Origin: a virus
DNA: 64,000 bases
Direction: 5' to 3' (one strand)
IMG/VR virus record: IMGVR_UViG_3300037010_001702
Coordinates: 124,001-188,000 of that record
Within the stretch, counting starts at the first letter, position 1; each line of letters begins with the position of its first letter. Positions 34,224 to 41,882 of this stretch are shown piece by piece. The notes under the pieces were generated by a model. That model made no database searches, was not told the DNA's origin, and saw only the letters and a list, made by a program, of their open reading frames with translations. A program made the translations under genes and the position numbers.

Positions 34224-34966
34224 TCACCAGCTACTTTTACGAAGGTCAACTTCGTTCCTACCTCCTTCAGTTCTGCAACATCTTCGCAGGTCTTACTGTA
34301 AAGACAGGTAAGGGCGAGTGTGCTGAAGAAGAGTTCATTTCCGTTCCTATTGCCATTGGAAGCAGGGATAGGGTAGTTGCGGCTATTCAGGCTGGTAACA
34401 CGCAGAACAAACCATTCACGGTGCCGTCAATGGTTGCTAATATGGCTGGTCTTGAAATCTCATCGCAGCGCAAGGGTATCGGCGTAGTCGATCGTAGAAC
34501 ATTTCTACCTGCTGGTGGTGTCTATCCTGCTGACCTGAAGACTGTTACTCGTGTTATGCCTATCCCATACATCATGACAACAGAGCTTGCTATAATTGCA
34601 TCTAACACGCAGCAAATGCACCAAATTTTGGAGCAGCTTCTTGTTCTGTTTGATCCCATTCTTCAGATCCAAACCTCTGACGCTGCTCTTGACTGGACGA
34701 AGATAGCCTCAGTTGAGCTCACTGGAATCAACAATGAGGAAAACTATCCTCCTGGTGGTGAACGCCGTCTTCTCATGTGGACACTTACCTTTGCGACAAA
34801 CATCTGGCTTTCAGCCCCAGTTGATATGAAGGATGATGTGGTTCGAAAAATTACGCTTAGAATCGGTGACCTGTCAAGCTTCCAGATCAACGAGTACGAT
34901 GACGAGGGTAACCTTGTTCCCTTCACCAACGGTCCAGAGTATGGAACAATCGATATAACAGGTTAA
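34220..34966 (+). CDS. gp15: Tail terminator/sheath completion protein gp15
   Basis: The 248-residue protein shows gp15 family landmarks: MITSYFYEGQLRSYLLQFCN at the start, VPIAIGSRDRVVAAI, RTFLPAGGVYPADL, VMPIPYIMTTELAIIASNTQ and QILEQLLVLFDPILQIQTSD, and a C-terminal IRIGDLSS-like strand. gp15 caps the completed sheath and tube and binds the neck. The length equals that of T4 gp15 (272) within normal variation. It is coupled to the internal-protein gene upstream. Confidence 0.88.
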   Translation: MITSYFYEGQLRSYLLQFCNIFAGLTVKTGKGECAEEEFISVPIAIGSRDRVVAAIQAGNTQNKPFTVPSMVANMAGLEISSQRKGIGVVDRRTFLPAGGVYPADLKTVTRVMPIPYIMTTELAIIASNTQQMHQILEQLLVLFDPILQIQTSDAALDWTKIASVELTGINNEENYPPGGERRLLMWTLTFATNIWLSAPVDMKDDVVRKITLRIGDLSSFQINEYDDEGNLVPFTNGPEYGTIDITG

Positions 34967-35003
34967 AAGAAGCTGTTGTTCTGGCCCCGAAACCTGGAAA
35001 GAA

Positions 35004-35011
35004 CATAAATA
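35004..35011 (+). promoter_or_regulatory. Late promoter (CATAAATA) for gp18
   Basis: CATAAATA 73 bp upstream of the sheath start, with an AAGGAG site at 35071-35076. Confidence 0.65.
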
Positions 35012-35084
35012 CATAGTCACAAACGCAAATGCAGCTCAACAACCCAAGATGCATTAAAAGAGATATATTAAGGAGATATTAAAT

Positions 35085-36926
35085 ATGGCAACCCTTGTTT
35101 CCCCAGGCGTGTCAGTTACAGTTATCGATGAATCATTCTTCATCCCAGCAGCGGCATCAACAGTTCCATTGTTCTTCGTTGCAACTGAAAAGAATAAAGT
35201 TCAACCAAATGGTCTTACTATTGCATCGGGTACTACAGAGCACTCGGTTGTTCGTACAGTAACCTCTATTGGTCAGAGCACGCAGCTTTATGGTATTCCA
35301 TCGTTCAGAGCTGATTCTGCCGGTAACCAATTCCATGGCGATGCTCGTAATGAGTACGGGCTTTTTGCTCTTAACCAGTTCCTTGGTTTGGCAAATCGCG
35401 CTTACGTTGTTCGCGCAAACGTCGACTTGACAGATGCTGCAGAAACGTTTATTGCAGTTGGTATCCCGCACGCTGGTCCAACTACTCGTGTGGGTGCTGG
35501 CAATGGTATCATGACTGGCGCTGATGTATCATCCAGCCAAGTTAAGCCTGAAACAATCAACGTGGTGTTCACAAGCCCAACTGGTTACACCGTAACTGGT
35601 TCTGACACTGGCATCATTGGTACTGGTACTGTTAACACCTTATTCACGTCTTCAAAGGTTACGTTCACAATTACTTCTGGTTCAGTTGCCTTTACAGCAG
35701 ATGACTACTTTACCTTCGACATCGTTTATACGCCAAACAGCTTCACCGGAACTGGCAATGGTACGATGACTGGCTTAGTAGCTGACGTTAACGCTACAGT
35801 TGAAACATGGGTTATCACTTTTACCAGTGCAACAACCTTCTCAGTAACAGGTACAGTATCTGGTCCATCTATCATGGGTCAAGTTGGTGTTCCTTATGAC
35901 AACAACTTCATTAACTTCTTGATTAGTGCTGGAACAGTTCCATTTGTTGCCGGAGATGATTTCACCGTTTCACTTGTGATGGTTAACCTTACGGCTCCTC
36001 TTGGTGCTAATGATGCTGCTAAGAGAGTTGCTATCGCTACAGCGCTGGCTGCTGAAATTAACAGCAACCAAGAAGTACGTTCTGAAATTTATGAGTATAA
36101 CTTGATCCTTGCCCCAGGTTACCCAGAAGTTGTTAATGAACTTGTAGCTCTTTCAAACTCCATCAATGATGAAGCGTTTGTTATTGCTGATGTTCCTCTC
36201 AATAAGACTCCTGAACAAGCTGCTACATGGGCACTTACTACAGAACGCGTTACATCATCTAATGCAGCTTACTACTACCTATGGGGCATGGCATCTAATC
36301 TTGATGGTACAAATATTGTTGTTGCTCCATCCGGGATTGCAGTTCGCACCTACGCATACAGCGACAATCAGGCATATGTTTGGTTTGCTCCAGCTGGTGT
36401 CCGCCGTGGTTCAGTTACTGGTGTTACTTCTGTTGGATACGTTTCAGGAACTCTTGGAACAGCTACAACATTCATTGAGACCAACCTTAACCAAGGTCAG
36501 CGTGATAACTTGTACGAGTACTTCAAGAACATCAACCCAATTGTATTCTTCCCAGGAAACGGTTTGATTGTTTGGGGCCAGAAGACTTCCTATGGTGCAG
36601 CTTCCGCTCTTGATCGTGTTAATGTAATGCGCTTGCTTATGTACATCAAGAGAGCTCTTCGCAAGGGTGCTTTCCCATTCGTCTTCGAACCTAACGACAA
36701 GATCACTCGCGACAACCTTAAGTCAGTCGCTGATGGATTCTTGAATGACATCATGGCTAAGCATGGCTTGTATGACTTCGTAACTCTTTGCGACGAATCA
36801 AACAACACTCCAACAGTGATCGACAATAACCAGCTGATTATGGACGTTGCTCTTAAGCCAATGGATGCAGCTGAATTTATCTACATTCCAATCCGCGTTC
36901 TTTCTACTGGCGCTTCAATGCCTTAA
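35085..36926 (+). CDS. gp18: Tail sheath protein gp18 with two tandem inserted domains
   Basis: A 613-residue contractile sheath protein. The N-terminus SPGVSVTVIDESFFIPAAAS and the C-terminal handshake region (NINPIVFFPGNGLIVWGQKT, then RALRKGAFPFVFEPNDKITR) are typical of the family. Between residues about 137 and 298 lie two copies of a beta domain of roughly 78 residues. Copy 1 begins GAGNGIMTGADVSSS and copy 2 begins GTGNGTMTGLVADV. Both end with a 'ft.....F...D.Ft..iV' pattern. Such insertions sit on the outside of sheath proteins. A long GC-rich hairpin follows the gene. Confidence 0.93.
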   Translation: MATLVSPGVSVTVIDESFFIPAAASTVPLFFVATEKNKVQPNGLTIASGTTEHSVVRTVTSIGQSTQLYGIPSFRADSAGNQFHGDARNEYGLFALNQFLGLANRAYVVRANVDLTDAAETFIAVGIPHAGPTTRVGAGNGIMTGADVSSSQVKPETINVVFTSPTGYTVTGSDTGIIGTGTVNTLFTSSKVTFTITSGSVAFTADDYFTFDIVYTPNSFTGTGNGTMTGLVADVNATVETWVITFTSATTFSVTGTVSGPSIMGQVGVPYDNNFINFLISAGTVPFVAGDDFTVSLVMVNLTAPLGANDAAKRVAIATALAAEINSNQEVRSEIYEYNLILAPGYPEVVNELVALSNSINDEAFVIADVPLNKTPEQAATWALTTERVTSSNAAYYYLWGMASNLDGTNIVVAPSGIAVRTYAYSDNQAYVWFAPAGVRRGSVTGVTSVGYVSGTLGTATTFIETNLNQGQRDNLYEYFKNINPIVFFPGNGLIVWGQKTSYGAASALDRVNVMRLLMYIKRALRKGAFPFVFEPNDKITRDNLKSVADGFLNDIMAKHGLYDFVTLCDESNNTPTVIDNNQLIMDVALKPMDAAEFIYIPIRVLSTGASMP

Positions 36927-36931
36927 TAGAG

Positions 36932-36959
36932 GGGGGGAGGACCTTAAGGTCCTCCCCCC
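36932..36959 (+). terminator. GC-rich hairpin after gp18
   Basis: A perfect 12-bp stem (GGGGGGAGGACC, 36932-36943, with 36948-36959) and TTAA loop, followed by AAAT rather than a T-tract. It lies 5 bp after the sheath stop and 7 bp before the next ATG; it may terminate or protect mRNA. Confidence 0.7.
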
Positions 36960-36966
36960 AAATCCT

Positions 36967-37323
36967 ATGGAAAATCTTATAGCACAACTATTTGCAGCTC
37001 GTGATCTAGCACATATGCTTCATCTTCGCACGCGTTCTTTTGCACAGCATTTAGCTCTAAATGATTTGTATGAAGGCTTGCTTGAGGGTGCTGACACTGT
37101 TGCTGAACTTTACCAAGGCAAGTATGGTATTCTAAATATCCCAGCGACGACTGCACTCGTGTTTCAAACACAAGATGCACAGACATTTATTCGTGAACTA
37201 GCTATATGGGCAGAATCTTCACGCTCAGTATTTAATCCAGCAGACACTAATCTCTTAAATGAATGGGATAATGTTCTTTCTATTATCTACCGTGCAAAAT
37301 ATAAATTAGAAAACTTGACATGA
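36967..37323 (+). CDS. Helical ferritin-like protein (DUF5856-type)
   Basis: The 118-residue protein starts at ATG 36967 (MENLIAQLFAARDLAHMLHL). It shows 'lf..R...H..Hl.T.S.a.H.AL...Y......D...E.yQGkyGi' (RTRSFAQHLALNDLYEGLLE; ELYQGKYGIL), the pattern of a phage family I know as DUF5856 with a Dps/ferritin-like four-helix outline. His/Glu residues could bind metal. Its function is unknown. It overlaps the next gene by four bases. Confidence 0.6.
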   Translation: MENLIAQLFAARDLAHMLHLRTRSFAQHLALNDLYEGLLEGADTVAELYQGKYGILNIPATTALVFQTQDAQTFIRELAIWAESSRSVFNPADTNLLNEWDNVLSIIYRAKYKLENLT

Positions 37324-38195
37324 GACCAAGCTTTAAAGAATTCCTTAACGAGAGCGCGGCTGTGGTTCCTCTATTCGTGAGTCTGCCCCGTATTAAGAAC
37401 GAGTGCAAGTACTTTCTTAACGAGTCTGGGGATTCCCCACTTTTAAGAGGAATTCGCGGTATAAGCGAAGATCAAGCCACCTTCTCACCAGCCTCAAAGA
37501 ATAGAGCCCCCAAGGATTCTGGTCCAGGATTCAACTTCATGTTCAACATGGGCTATCAACTTGCTTTTGGCTATAAGTCTATTCGCGCAAACTGTCTTTA
37601 CGCGACTGGTTCACAGGCGATGGCGAAGGCTTACGGACCCACCCACTTTATCTTCCCTGCTGGTGATTTTAGCTTCACCTACTCTCCAGAGTACGCTGAC
37701 TCATACGAGGAATCCTCTTCCATGTTCAGTGAAATAGCTAAAGAGCTAGGTGGATCCGTTGACGTGTACCTCGTTCAGTCAATGTTTGAAGATTTTGCTA
37801 AGAAATTTACAGTTGACGAGTTCATCAAGGGCAGTCCCGAAGTTCAAGAATATATCACCGATGTTTTAGAACACAGTGTTTCAGATGAGAAAATGGAAAA
37901 GATTGATCTGAAAACCTTTAGAGCAGAAATAGTTATGGCTACCAAGTCACTCTTTAAGCATAACTATATTGAATCAAGAGACCTTGAACACGCTATCAAT
38001 TTAAAGCACGAGATCGGTTTCTTTGACTTTCCTGGATACTGGGCTATTCCGATGTCTAAAGTGTATGAAATCCTTAAGCAGGATCAAACGGACTATGGAA
38101 CCAGATACTATCATTCATTTGATACACCCGCTGAATTAAAAGGTGATGCTAAGGGGCTCTACGAGTACCTTCTTCGGCTTATAAAGAACGCTTAG
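37320..38195 (+). CDS. Internal head protein, LRG/ART-like paralogue 1
   Basis: The 291-residue protein starts MRPSFKEFLNESAAVVPLF, a clear capsid-targeting peptide (FKEFLNE|S). It then shares a signature with the proteins at 41879 and 44866: PLLRGIRG (Arg43), RAPKDSG (62-68), GYKSIRANCLYATGSQAMAKAYG split over residues 84-106, and HFIFPAGDF. The 'L-x-R-G ... (S/T)G(S/T) ... YG' order recalls R-S-E ADP-ribosyltransferases such as T4 Alt, which is also packaged, but no convincing E-x-E was found. It sits between sheath and tube genes. An injected effector is the best inference. Confidence 0.6.
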   Translation: MRPSFKEFLNESAAVVPLFVSLPRIKNECKYFLNESGDSPLLRGIRGISEDQATFSPASKNRAPKDSGPGFNFMFNMGYQLAFGYKSIRANCLYATGSQAMAKAYGPTHFIFPAGDFSFTYSPEYADSYEESSSMFSEIAKELGGSVDVYLVQSMFEDFAKKFTVDEFIKGSPEVQEYITDVLEHSVSDEKMEKIDLKTFRAEIVMATKSLFKHNYIESRDLEHAINLKHEIGFFDFPGYWAIPMSKVYEILKQDQTDYGTRYYHSFDTPAELKGDAKGLYEYLLRLIKNA

Positions 38196-38230
38196 CCCCC
38201 GTCAATTTTACCGAGAAATCACGATTAAGT

Positions 38231-38238
38231 GATAAATA
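38231..38238 (+). promoter_or_regulatory. Late promoter (GATAAATA) for gp19
   Basis: GATAAATA 49 bp upstream of the tail-tube start. Confidence 0.65.
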
Positions 38239-38286
38239 ACCTATGAATGAGATTAACTCTTACGACTTATCAAACAAGGAGATACT

Positions 38287-38877
38287 ATGGCAACATTAAG
38301 TCAAATGGGGATTCCGGGTGCCGGCTTTGGCGTGTTGCATCCTAAGCAACAATATAGATGGCAGGTCACCTTCGTGAATCTTGCACGCTTAGTTTCAGGT
38401 GCTTCATCTCGCGAAATTACTCGTCAAGCTGTCAAGATGGACAGACCTAACTTGTCATTTGAAGAAATAAAAATTGAGCGCTATAACAGCACGGCTTACG
38501 TTGCTGGCAAGCACTCATGGGAAGCTATTAACATTACGGTTGAAGACGATATTACTGGTCTTGCAGCTTACGCTGTCCAAGGACAACTTGAAACTCAACA
38601 ACGCTTGATTGGCGCCGACCTTGCAGGCACATGGTTGAATTCAGCAGCTACTGGTTCTGACTACAAGTTTGGTACTATCCTTCAACAGTTGGATGGTAAC
38701 GAAGGTGTTGTTGAAACGTGGAAGCTTGAAGGTTGCTTCTTGCAGAAGGCTAGCTATAGTGGCCTTGACTACGGTTCAAGCGAAGCATTAACAATTGATC
38801 TTACGATTCGTTTTGACCATGCGCGTCAAGAGCTTACCGGTCAAGGATACGGTACAGCATTGGCTGGTAACCTTTAA
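38287..38877 (+). CDS. gp19: Tail tube protein gp19
   Basis: A 196-residue protein with the T4-like tube pattern: N-terminal HPKQQYRWQVTFVNLARL, KMDRPNLSFEEIKIERYNST, HSWEAINITVEDDITG and FHARQE-like RFDHARQELTGQGYG near the end. Stacked hexamers make the inner tube. The length (T4: 163) is slightly greater. It is followed after 18 bp by a small repetitive ORF and then a terminator. Confidence 0.92.
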   Translation: MATLSQMGIPGAGFGVLHPKQQYRWQVTFVNLARLVSGASSREITRQAVKMDRPNLSFEEIKIERYNSTAYVAGKHSWEAINITVEDDITGLAAYAVQGQLETQQRLIGADLAGTWLNSAATGSDYKFGTILQQLDGNEGVVETWKLEGCFLQKASYSGLDYGSSEALTIDLTIRFDHARQELTGQGYGTALAGNL

Positions 38878-38895
38878 ACTTAGGAGAAACAAATT

Positions 38896-39045
38896 ATGGC
38901 AACATCACCAACCCCTATCAAGGATCTTTTTGATTCCGTTCCCGGGGTTAAGACGGATTGGAAGGAAGATTGGAAGGAAGACGCTATAGCTGATTGGAAG
39001 GAAGATTGGGTTCCTCCAGCTCCTCCAGCATCACCAGCTTCTTAA
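38896..39045 (+). CDS. Micro-ORF with tandem DWKED repeats
   Basis: A 49-residue ORF with a GGAG site 10 bp before its ATG: MATSPTPIKDLFDSVPGV, then four DWKED or DWKEDW units separated by KT/AIA, ending VPPAPPASPAS. At DNA level the unit GATTGGAAGGAA recurs four times between about 38956 and 39009. Trp/acid repeats with a proline-rich tail suggest a binding peptide. It is expressed with the tail tube and precedes a good terminator. No homologue is known to me. Confidence 0.6.
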   Translation: MATSPTPIKDLFDSVPGVKTDWKEDWKEDAIADWKEDWVPPAPPASPAS

Positions 39046-39061
39046 TAGGATAGCAACTTTT

Positions 39062-39090
39062 AAAAGGGACCGAACGGTCCCTTTTATTTT
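39062..39090 (+). terminator. Intrinsic terminator after the tube operon
   Basis: AAAAGGGACC (39062-39071), GAAC loop and GGTCCCTTTT (39076-39085), followed by ATTTT. Confidence 0.88.
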
Positions 39091-39151
39091 GCTTGGCTAA
39101 ATCATCTTCCTCATAAATCATCTTCCTCATCTTCCAAGTAGTGCAGGTCCT

Positions 39152-39159
39152 AATAAATA
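39152..39159 (+). promoter_or_regulatory. Late promoter (AATAAATA)
   Basis: AATAAATA 25 bp upstream of the 39184 start, downstream of the terminator. Confidence 0.65.
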
Positions 39160-39183
39160 AGTCATCCACATTTAGGAAATGCA

Positions 39184-40464
39184 ATGTCAGATATCTCAGG
39201 TTTAATTGGTAGCACGGGCGTAGCTCTCGAGTCAGAAGCGTACCGCCAGTTCGGGGCTGCAGTTGAAAATCAGGTTAGTGGTGAGCTTGGAAAAATATTC
39301 ACGACTGCTTCTACTCAAATAGCTGGCCCGAATGACGCTGCATCTGTCATTAAAAATGTTCAGACTGGGGTCTGGGATCCTACTCCATACGCTTCAGCTC
39401 TTACAAACTTTTCTGGTGGCTTTGATCCTAAGAATAAGTTCCTCTTCAAGGTTGAATTTAAATTCCACCCAGAGCCAGCGCAAATGGCTTCATCACTTGG
39501 CTTCAATGTCAATGACATCAGCCGAGACCTTACGTTCGTAGTTAAGTCAATCGATCTGCCAAAGGTAAAGTTTGACTATGAAGAAGTGAATATGTACAAC
39601 TTCAAAACGAAGATTCTTAAGGGCATCGCCCATGAAAACCTTAACTTGGTCTTTTATGATGACGTTGCGAATCATGCTTTAGCTTTCGTTAATGCGTACA
39701 TGATGCTCTTCAGCCCAATCACACGCAACAAACAGCAAGATGATGACAACATGGAAAACCATGGCTTCGCCTTTAATCCAAACTATCAAGGGCTTGACAC
39801 TGGTAATCGCGGTGCTATTGCAAATGGTAATCGTGGTCGAAAGGACATCTTAAAGTCATTGACAATCGACCAGTTTTACGTGAACATGTCAGATAAGACT
39901 GCCTCAAGTCTTCCAAACTTGGTGCGCGTTAACAGCTTCATTTTCACAAATCCGCGTCTAGCAGAGTACAACACTCAAAACCAAGACCATGAAAGTGGTT
40001 CTGAAGCTGCAACAATTTCAGCCTCATTCGACTATGATGCTCTTCACATCACCCTTGGTGGTGATGGTATGGGAGCAACAACGGTGCTGGGCAACACATT
40101 CCCGGGTGGTGACATATTGAATGGCTACAGCGCTACTGAAGCCAACATCATTAGAGGCCAGTCTGGTTCTGCTGCTGGTAACAATCGCAATCCATTTATT
40201 GACATCCTCGCGCGCCAAGGTTCTAGAATGGCTCAGACGACTGTTAGCAATGCTCTTCGCGGAATGTTTGGTGATGTTGCGGGTGGAGCTTTATCAACTA
40301 CAATCTCTTCAGTAAGTGGTACCCTTGGACAAGCAACGGCAAAGACTCTTGCTAATGCAGCAAGTGGTGTATCCCAAGCTATTGCCCGCCCATCTCCTAC
40401 TCTTGTCACTGACAATGCTGGAGTTACAACACCACCTTCACAGGTAATTAGCAGTTCAGAATAA
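39184..40464 (+). CDS. Tail-tube-like structural protein
   Basis: A 426-residue protein. Residues about 78-190 contain GFDPKNKFLFKVEFKFHP, DLTFVVKSIDLPKVKFDYEE and NMYNFKTKILKGIAHENLNL, then FVNAYMMLFSPITR. This resembles the tube fold shared by gp19, gp48 and gp54. A beta-rich middle and a Ser/Ala/Thr-rich C-terminal tail follow. It may be the gp54-like partner of the gp48/54-like protein in the baseplate operon, or a tube-associated virion protein. It is the first gene of a unit that continues with two head-completion nucleases; the stop overlaps the next ATG (TAATG). Confidence 0.6.
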   Translation: MSDISGLIGSTGVALESEAYRQFGAAVENQVSGELGKIFTTASTQIAGPNDAASVIKNVQTGVWDPTPYASALTNFSGGFDPKNKFLFKVEFKFHPEPAQMASSLGFNVNDISRDLTFVVKSIDLPKVKFDYEEVNMYNFKTKILKGIAHENLNLVFYDDVANHALAFVNAYMMLFSPITRNKQQDDDNMENHGFAFNPNYQGLDTGNRGAIANGNRGRKDILKSLTIDQFYVNMSDKTASSLPNLVRVNSFIFTNPRLAEYNTQNQDHESGSEAATISASFDYDALHITLGGDGMGATTVLGNTFPGGDILNGYSATEANIIRGQSGSAAGNNRNPFIDILARQGSRMAQTTVSNALRGMFGDVAGGALSTTISSVSGTLGQATAKTLANAASGVSQAIARPSPTLVTDNAGVTTPPSQVISSSE

Positions 40465-40940
40465 TGGCCTTTAGAGCACGATTCATTCCTAAGAATGCTT
40501 CCAAGTACGTTGGAGACATTGAAAAAATATTTGCCCGCTCTTCATGGGAGCTAACAGTAATGAAATTCTTTGACTCATCTTCAGCTGTTATCAGATGGGG
40601 ATCAGAAGAGCAGGTTATACCATACCTTAGCCCCGTAGATAGTAGAGTTCATGAGTACTGGCCTGACTTCTTTGTTGAGTACGTCGATAAGACTGGAGCT
40701 ACTAAGAAGGAAGTCGTAGAGGTAAAACCACGTCATGAATCAGTAGAGCAGTATGCTAAGTCAGAACGATCAAAGGCGGCACTTGAAGTAAATGAAGCAA
40801 AGTGGAAGGCAGCCAATATCTTCTGTGAATCAAGAGGCTGGACGTTCAGGGTAATTACAGAGCACAGCATCTACCACCAAGGCGTTAAGCAGACTAAACC
40901 TCCGAAGGTTCGAAAGAAGAAGGAGCTAGTAAGTGGCTAA
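40464..40940 (+). CDS. gp4: Head completion nuclease-fold protein gp4 (copy 1)
   Basis: The 158-residue protein matches T4 gp4 (gp50): FIPKNASKYVGDIEKIFARS then SWELTVMKFFD, WGSEEQVIPYLSPVDSRVHE, YWPDFFVEYVDK and VVEVKPRHE. The residues Glu (SWE), Asp (PDF) and E-x-K (EVK) form a PD-(D/E)XK/TnsA-like active site. gp4 acts on filled heads before tail joining. A second, more diverged copy follows immediately with an 8-bp overlap. Confidence 0.88.
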   Translation: MAFRARFIPKNASKYVGDIEKIFARSSWELTVMKFFDSSSAVIRWGSEEQVIPYLSPVDSRVHEYWPDFFVEYVDKTGATKKEVVEVKPRHESVEQYAKSERSKAALEVNEAKWKAANIFCESRGWTFRVITEHSIYHQGVKQTKPPKVRKKKELVSG

Positions 40941-41418
40941 CGTAACCAGACAGTCAATCGATCCACGGTTCGCTAAATACTCAGGTCATAAGATTCCTAC
41001 ATTCAGGTCATCCTGGGAAACAGCTTACGCTGGAGCTCTTGAAAGATCACCAGCCGTAAAGTCCTGGTCTTCTGAACCATTTAGCATCACGTACTACAAT
41101 CCAATCAAGAAGCGCAACACGCTTTACTGGCCAGACTTTGTAGTTGAGTATGCTAATGGCTTTGTGTTAATAGTGGAGATCAAGCCATTGAAAGAAGCTC
41201 TTGCTGAAAAGGCTAGAACGCTTTACGATAAGGCAATGGTCCTACAGAACACGGCAAAGTGGCAGGCAGCTGCAGCATTTGCTAAGACACAAGGATGGGG
41301 ATTCAGAGTCTATACTGAGAAGGACCTCGCTGGTCTTATTAACAAGAAGCAGACAGCAAGAACGAATCCTGCGAGACCAGGAAATAGAACCATTAGAACT
41401 AGAGGTATGAGAAAATGA
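40933..41418 (+). CDS. Head completion nuclease-fold protein gp4-like (copy 2)
   Basis: The 161-residue protein (GTG start) repeats the gp4 layout: RFAKYSGHKIPTFRSSWETA, WSSEPFSITYYNPIKKRNTL, YWPDFVVEYANG and VLIVEIKPLKEA, again with Glu, Asp and E-x-K. It ends in a basic Arg/Pro tail (TARTNPARPGNRTIRTRGMR). It is a tandem paralogue of the preceding gene. Whether one copy has a new role is unknown. It overlaps the terminase-small-like gene by four bases. Confidence 0.8.
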   Translation: MANVTRQSIDPRFAKYSGHKIPTFRSSWETAYAGALERSPAVKSWSSEPFSITYYNPIKKRNTLYWPDFVVEYANGFVLIVEIKPLKEALAEKARTLYDKAMVLQNTAKWQAAAAFAKTQGWGFRVYTEKDLAGLINKKQTARTNPARPGNRTIRTRGMRK

Positions 41419-41882
41419 AACCTGTTACATCAATGTCCCACCCACTCGAATCCGTCTTTGGAATGGAAGATGGTACTATTGACATCGCGCAGGAATATAC
41501 GGTAGCTGAACAAGTTCCGCAAGGACAGCTTACTGAAGCTCCAGTAGATCACAAGGATGAGGATGACAAGGTCATTGAAGAACGTCTCGACTTGGTCTAT
41601 GAGACTGCACTCCAAACATTCCACCAACAAACAGCTTATACCGAGATCATTGAACCTCGATATGCAGCCAGAAATGCAGAAGTTGCTGCCAATTACTTAA
41701 ATATAGCTTTAGCAGCAGTGAACAGCCGCGCTAAGGTAAAGTCAGATCGTAAGAGAGCAAACCAAGTGTTCGCACCTTATTCACCAGGTGGAGGTAAGAC
41801 AACCAACAACTTGGTGATTGCCTCCAGGGAAGAAGTATTACGTATGATCAATATTGATGGAATTAGTAAAGAGGTAAAATGA
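41415..41882 (+). CDS. gp16: Putative small terminase subunit gp16
   Basis: The 155-residue protein has an acidic N-terminal third (DHKDEDDKVIEERLDLVYET), then a helical centre IIEPRYAARNAEVAANYLNI with AAVNSRAKVKSDRKRANQVF, comparable to the coiled-coil core of T4 gp16 ('sPR..EV...l......N....L.'). The C-terminus holds a glycine-rich stretch (PGGGKTTNNLVIAS). The large terminase is 7 kb downstream, separated by internal-protein genes, unlike the adjacent 16-17 pair of T4. The assignment is moderate. Confidence 0.5.
   Translation: MKPVTSMSHPLESVFGMEDGTIDIAQEYTVAEQVPQGQLTEAPVDHKDEDDKVIEERLDLVYETALQTFHQQTAYTEIIEPRYAARNAEVAANYLNIALAAVNSRAKVKSDRKRANQVFAPYSPGGGKTTNNLVIASREEVLRMINIDGISKEVK

Noticed and set aside
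38887-39045. The DWKED micro-ORF as a transcript artefact only
   Set aside because: It has a proper ribosome site, an ATG, codon-phase repeats and a terminator after its stop, so it was kept as a CDS.
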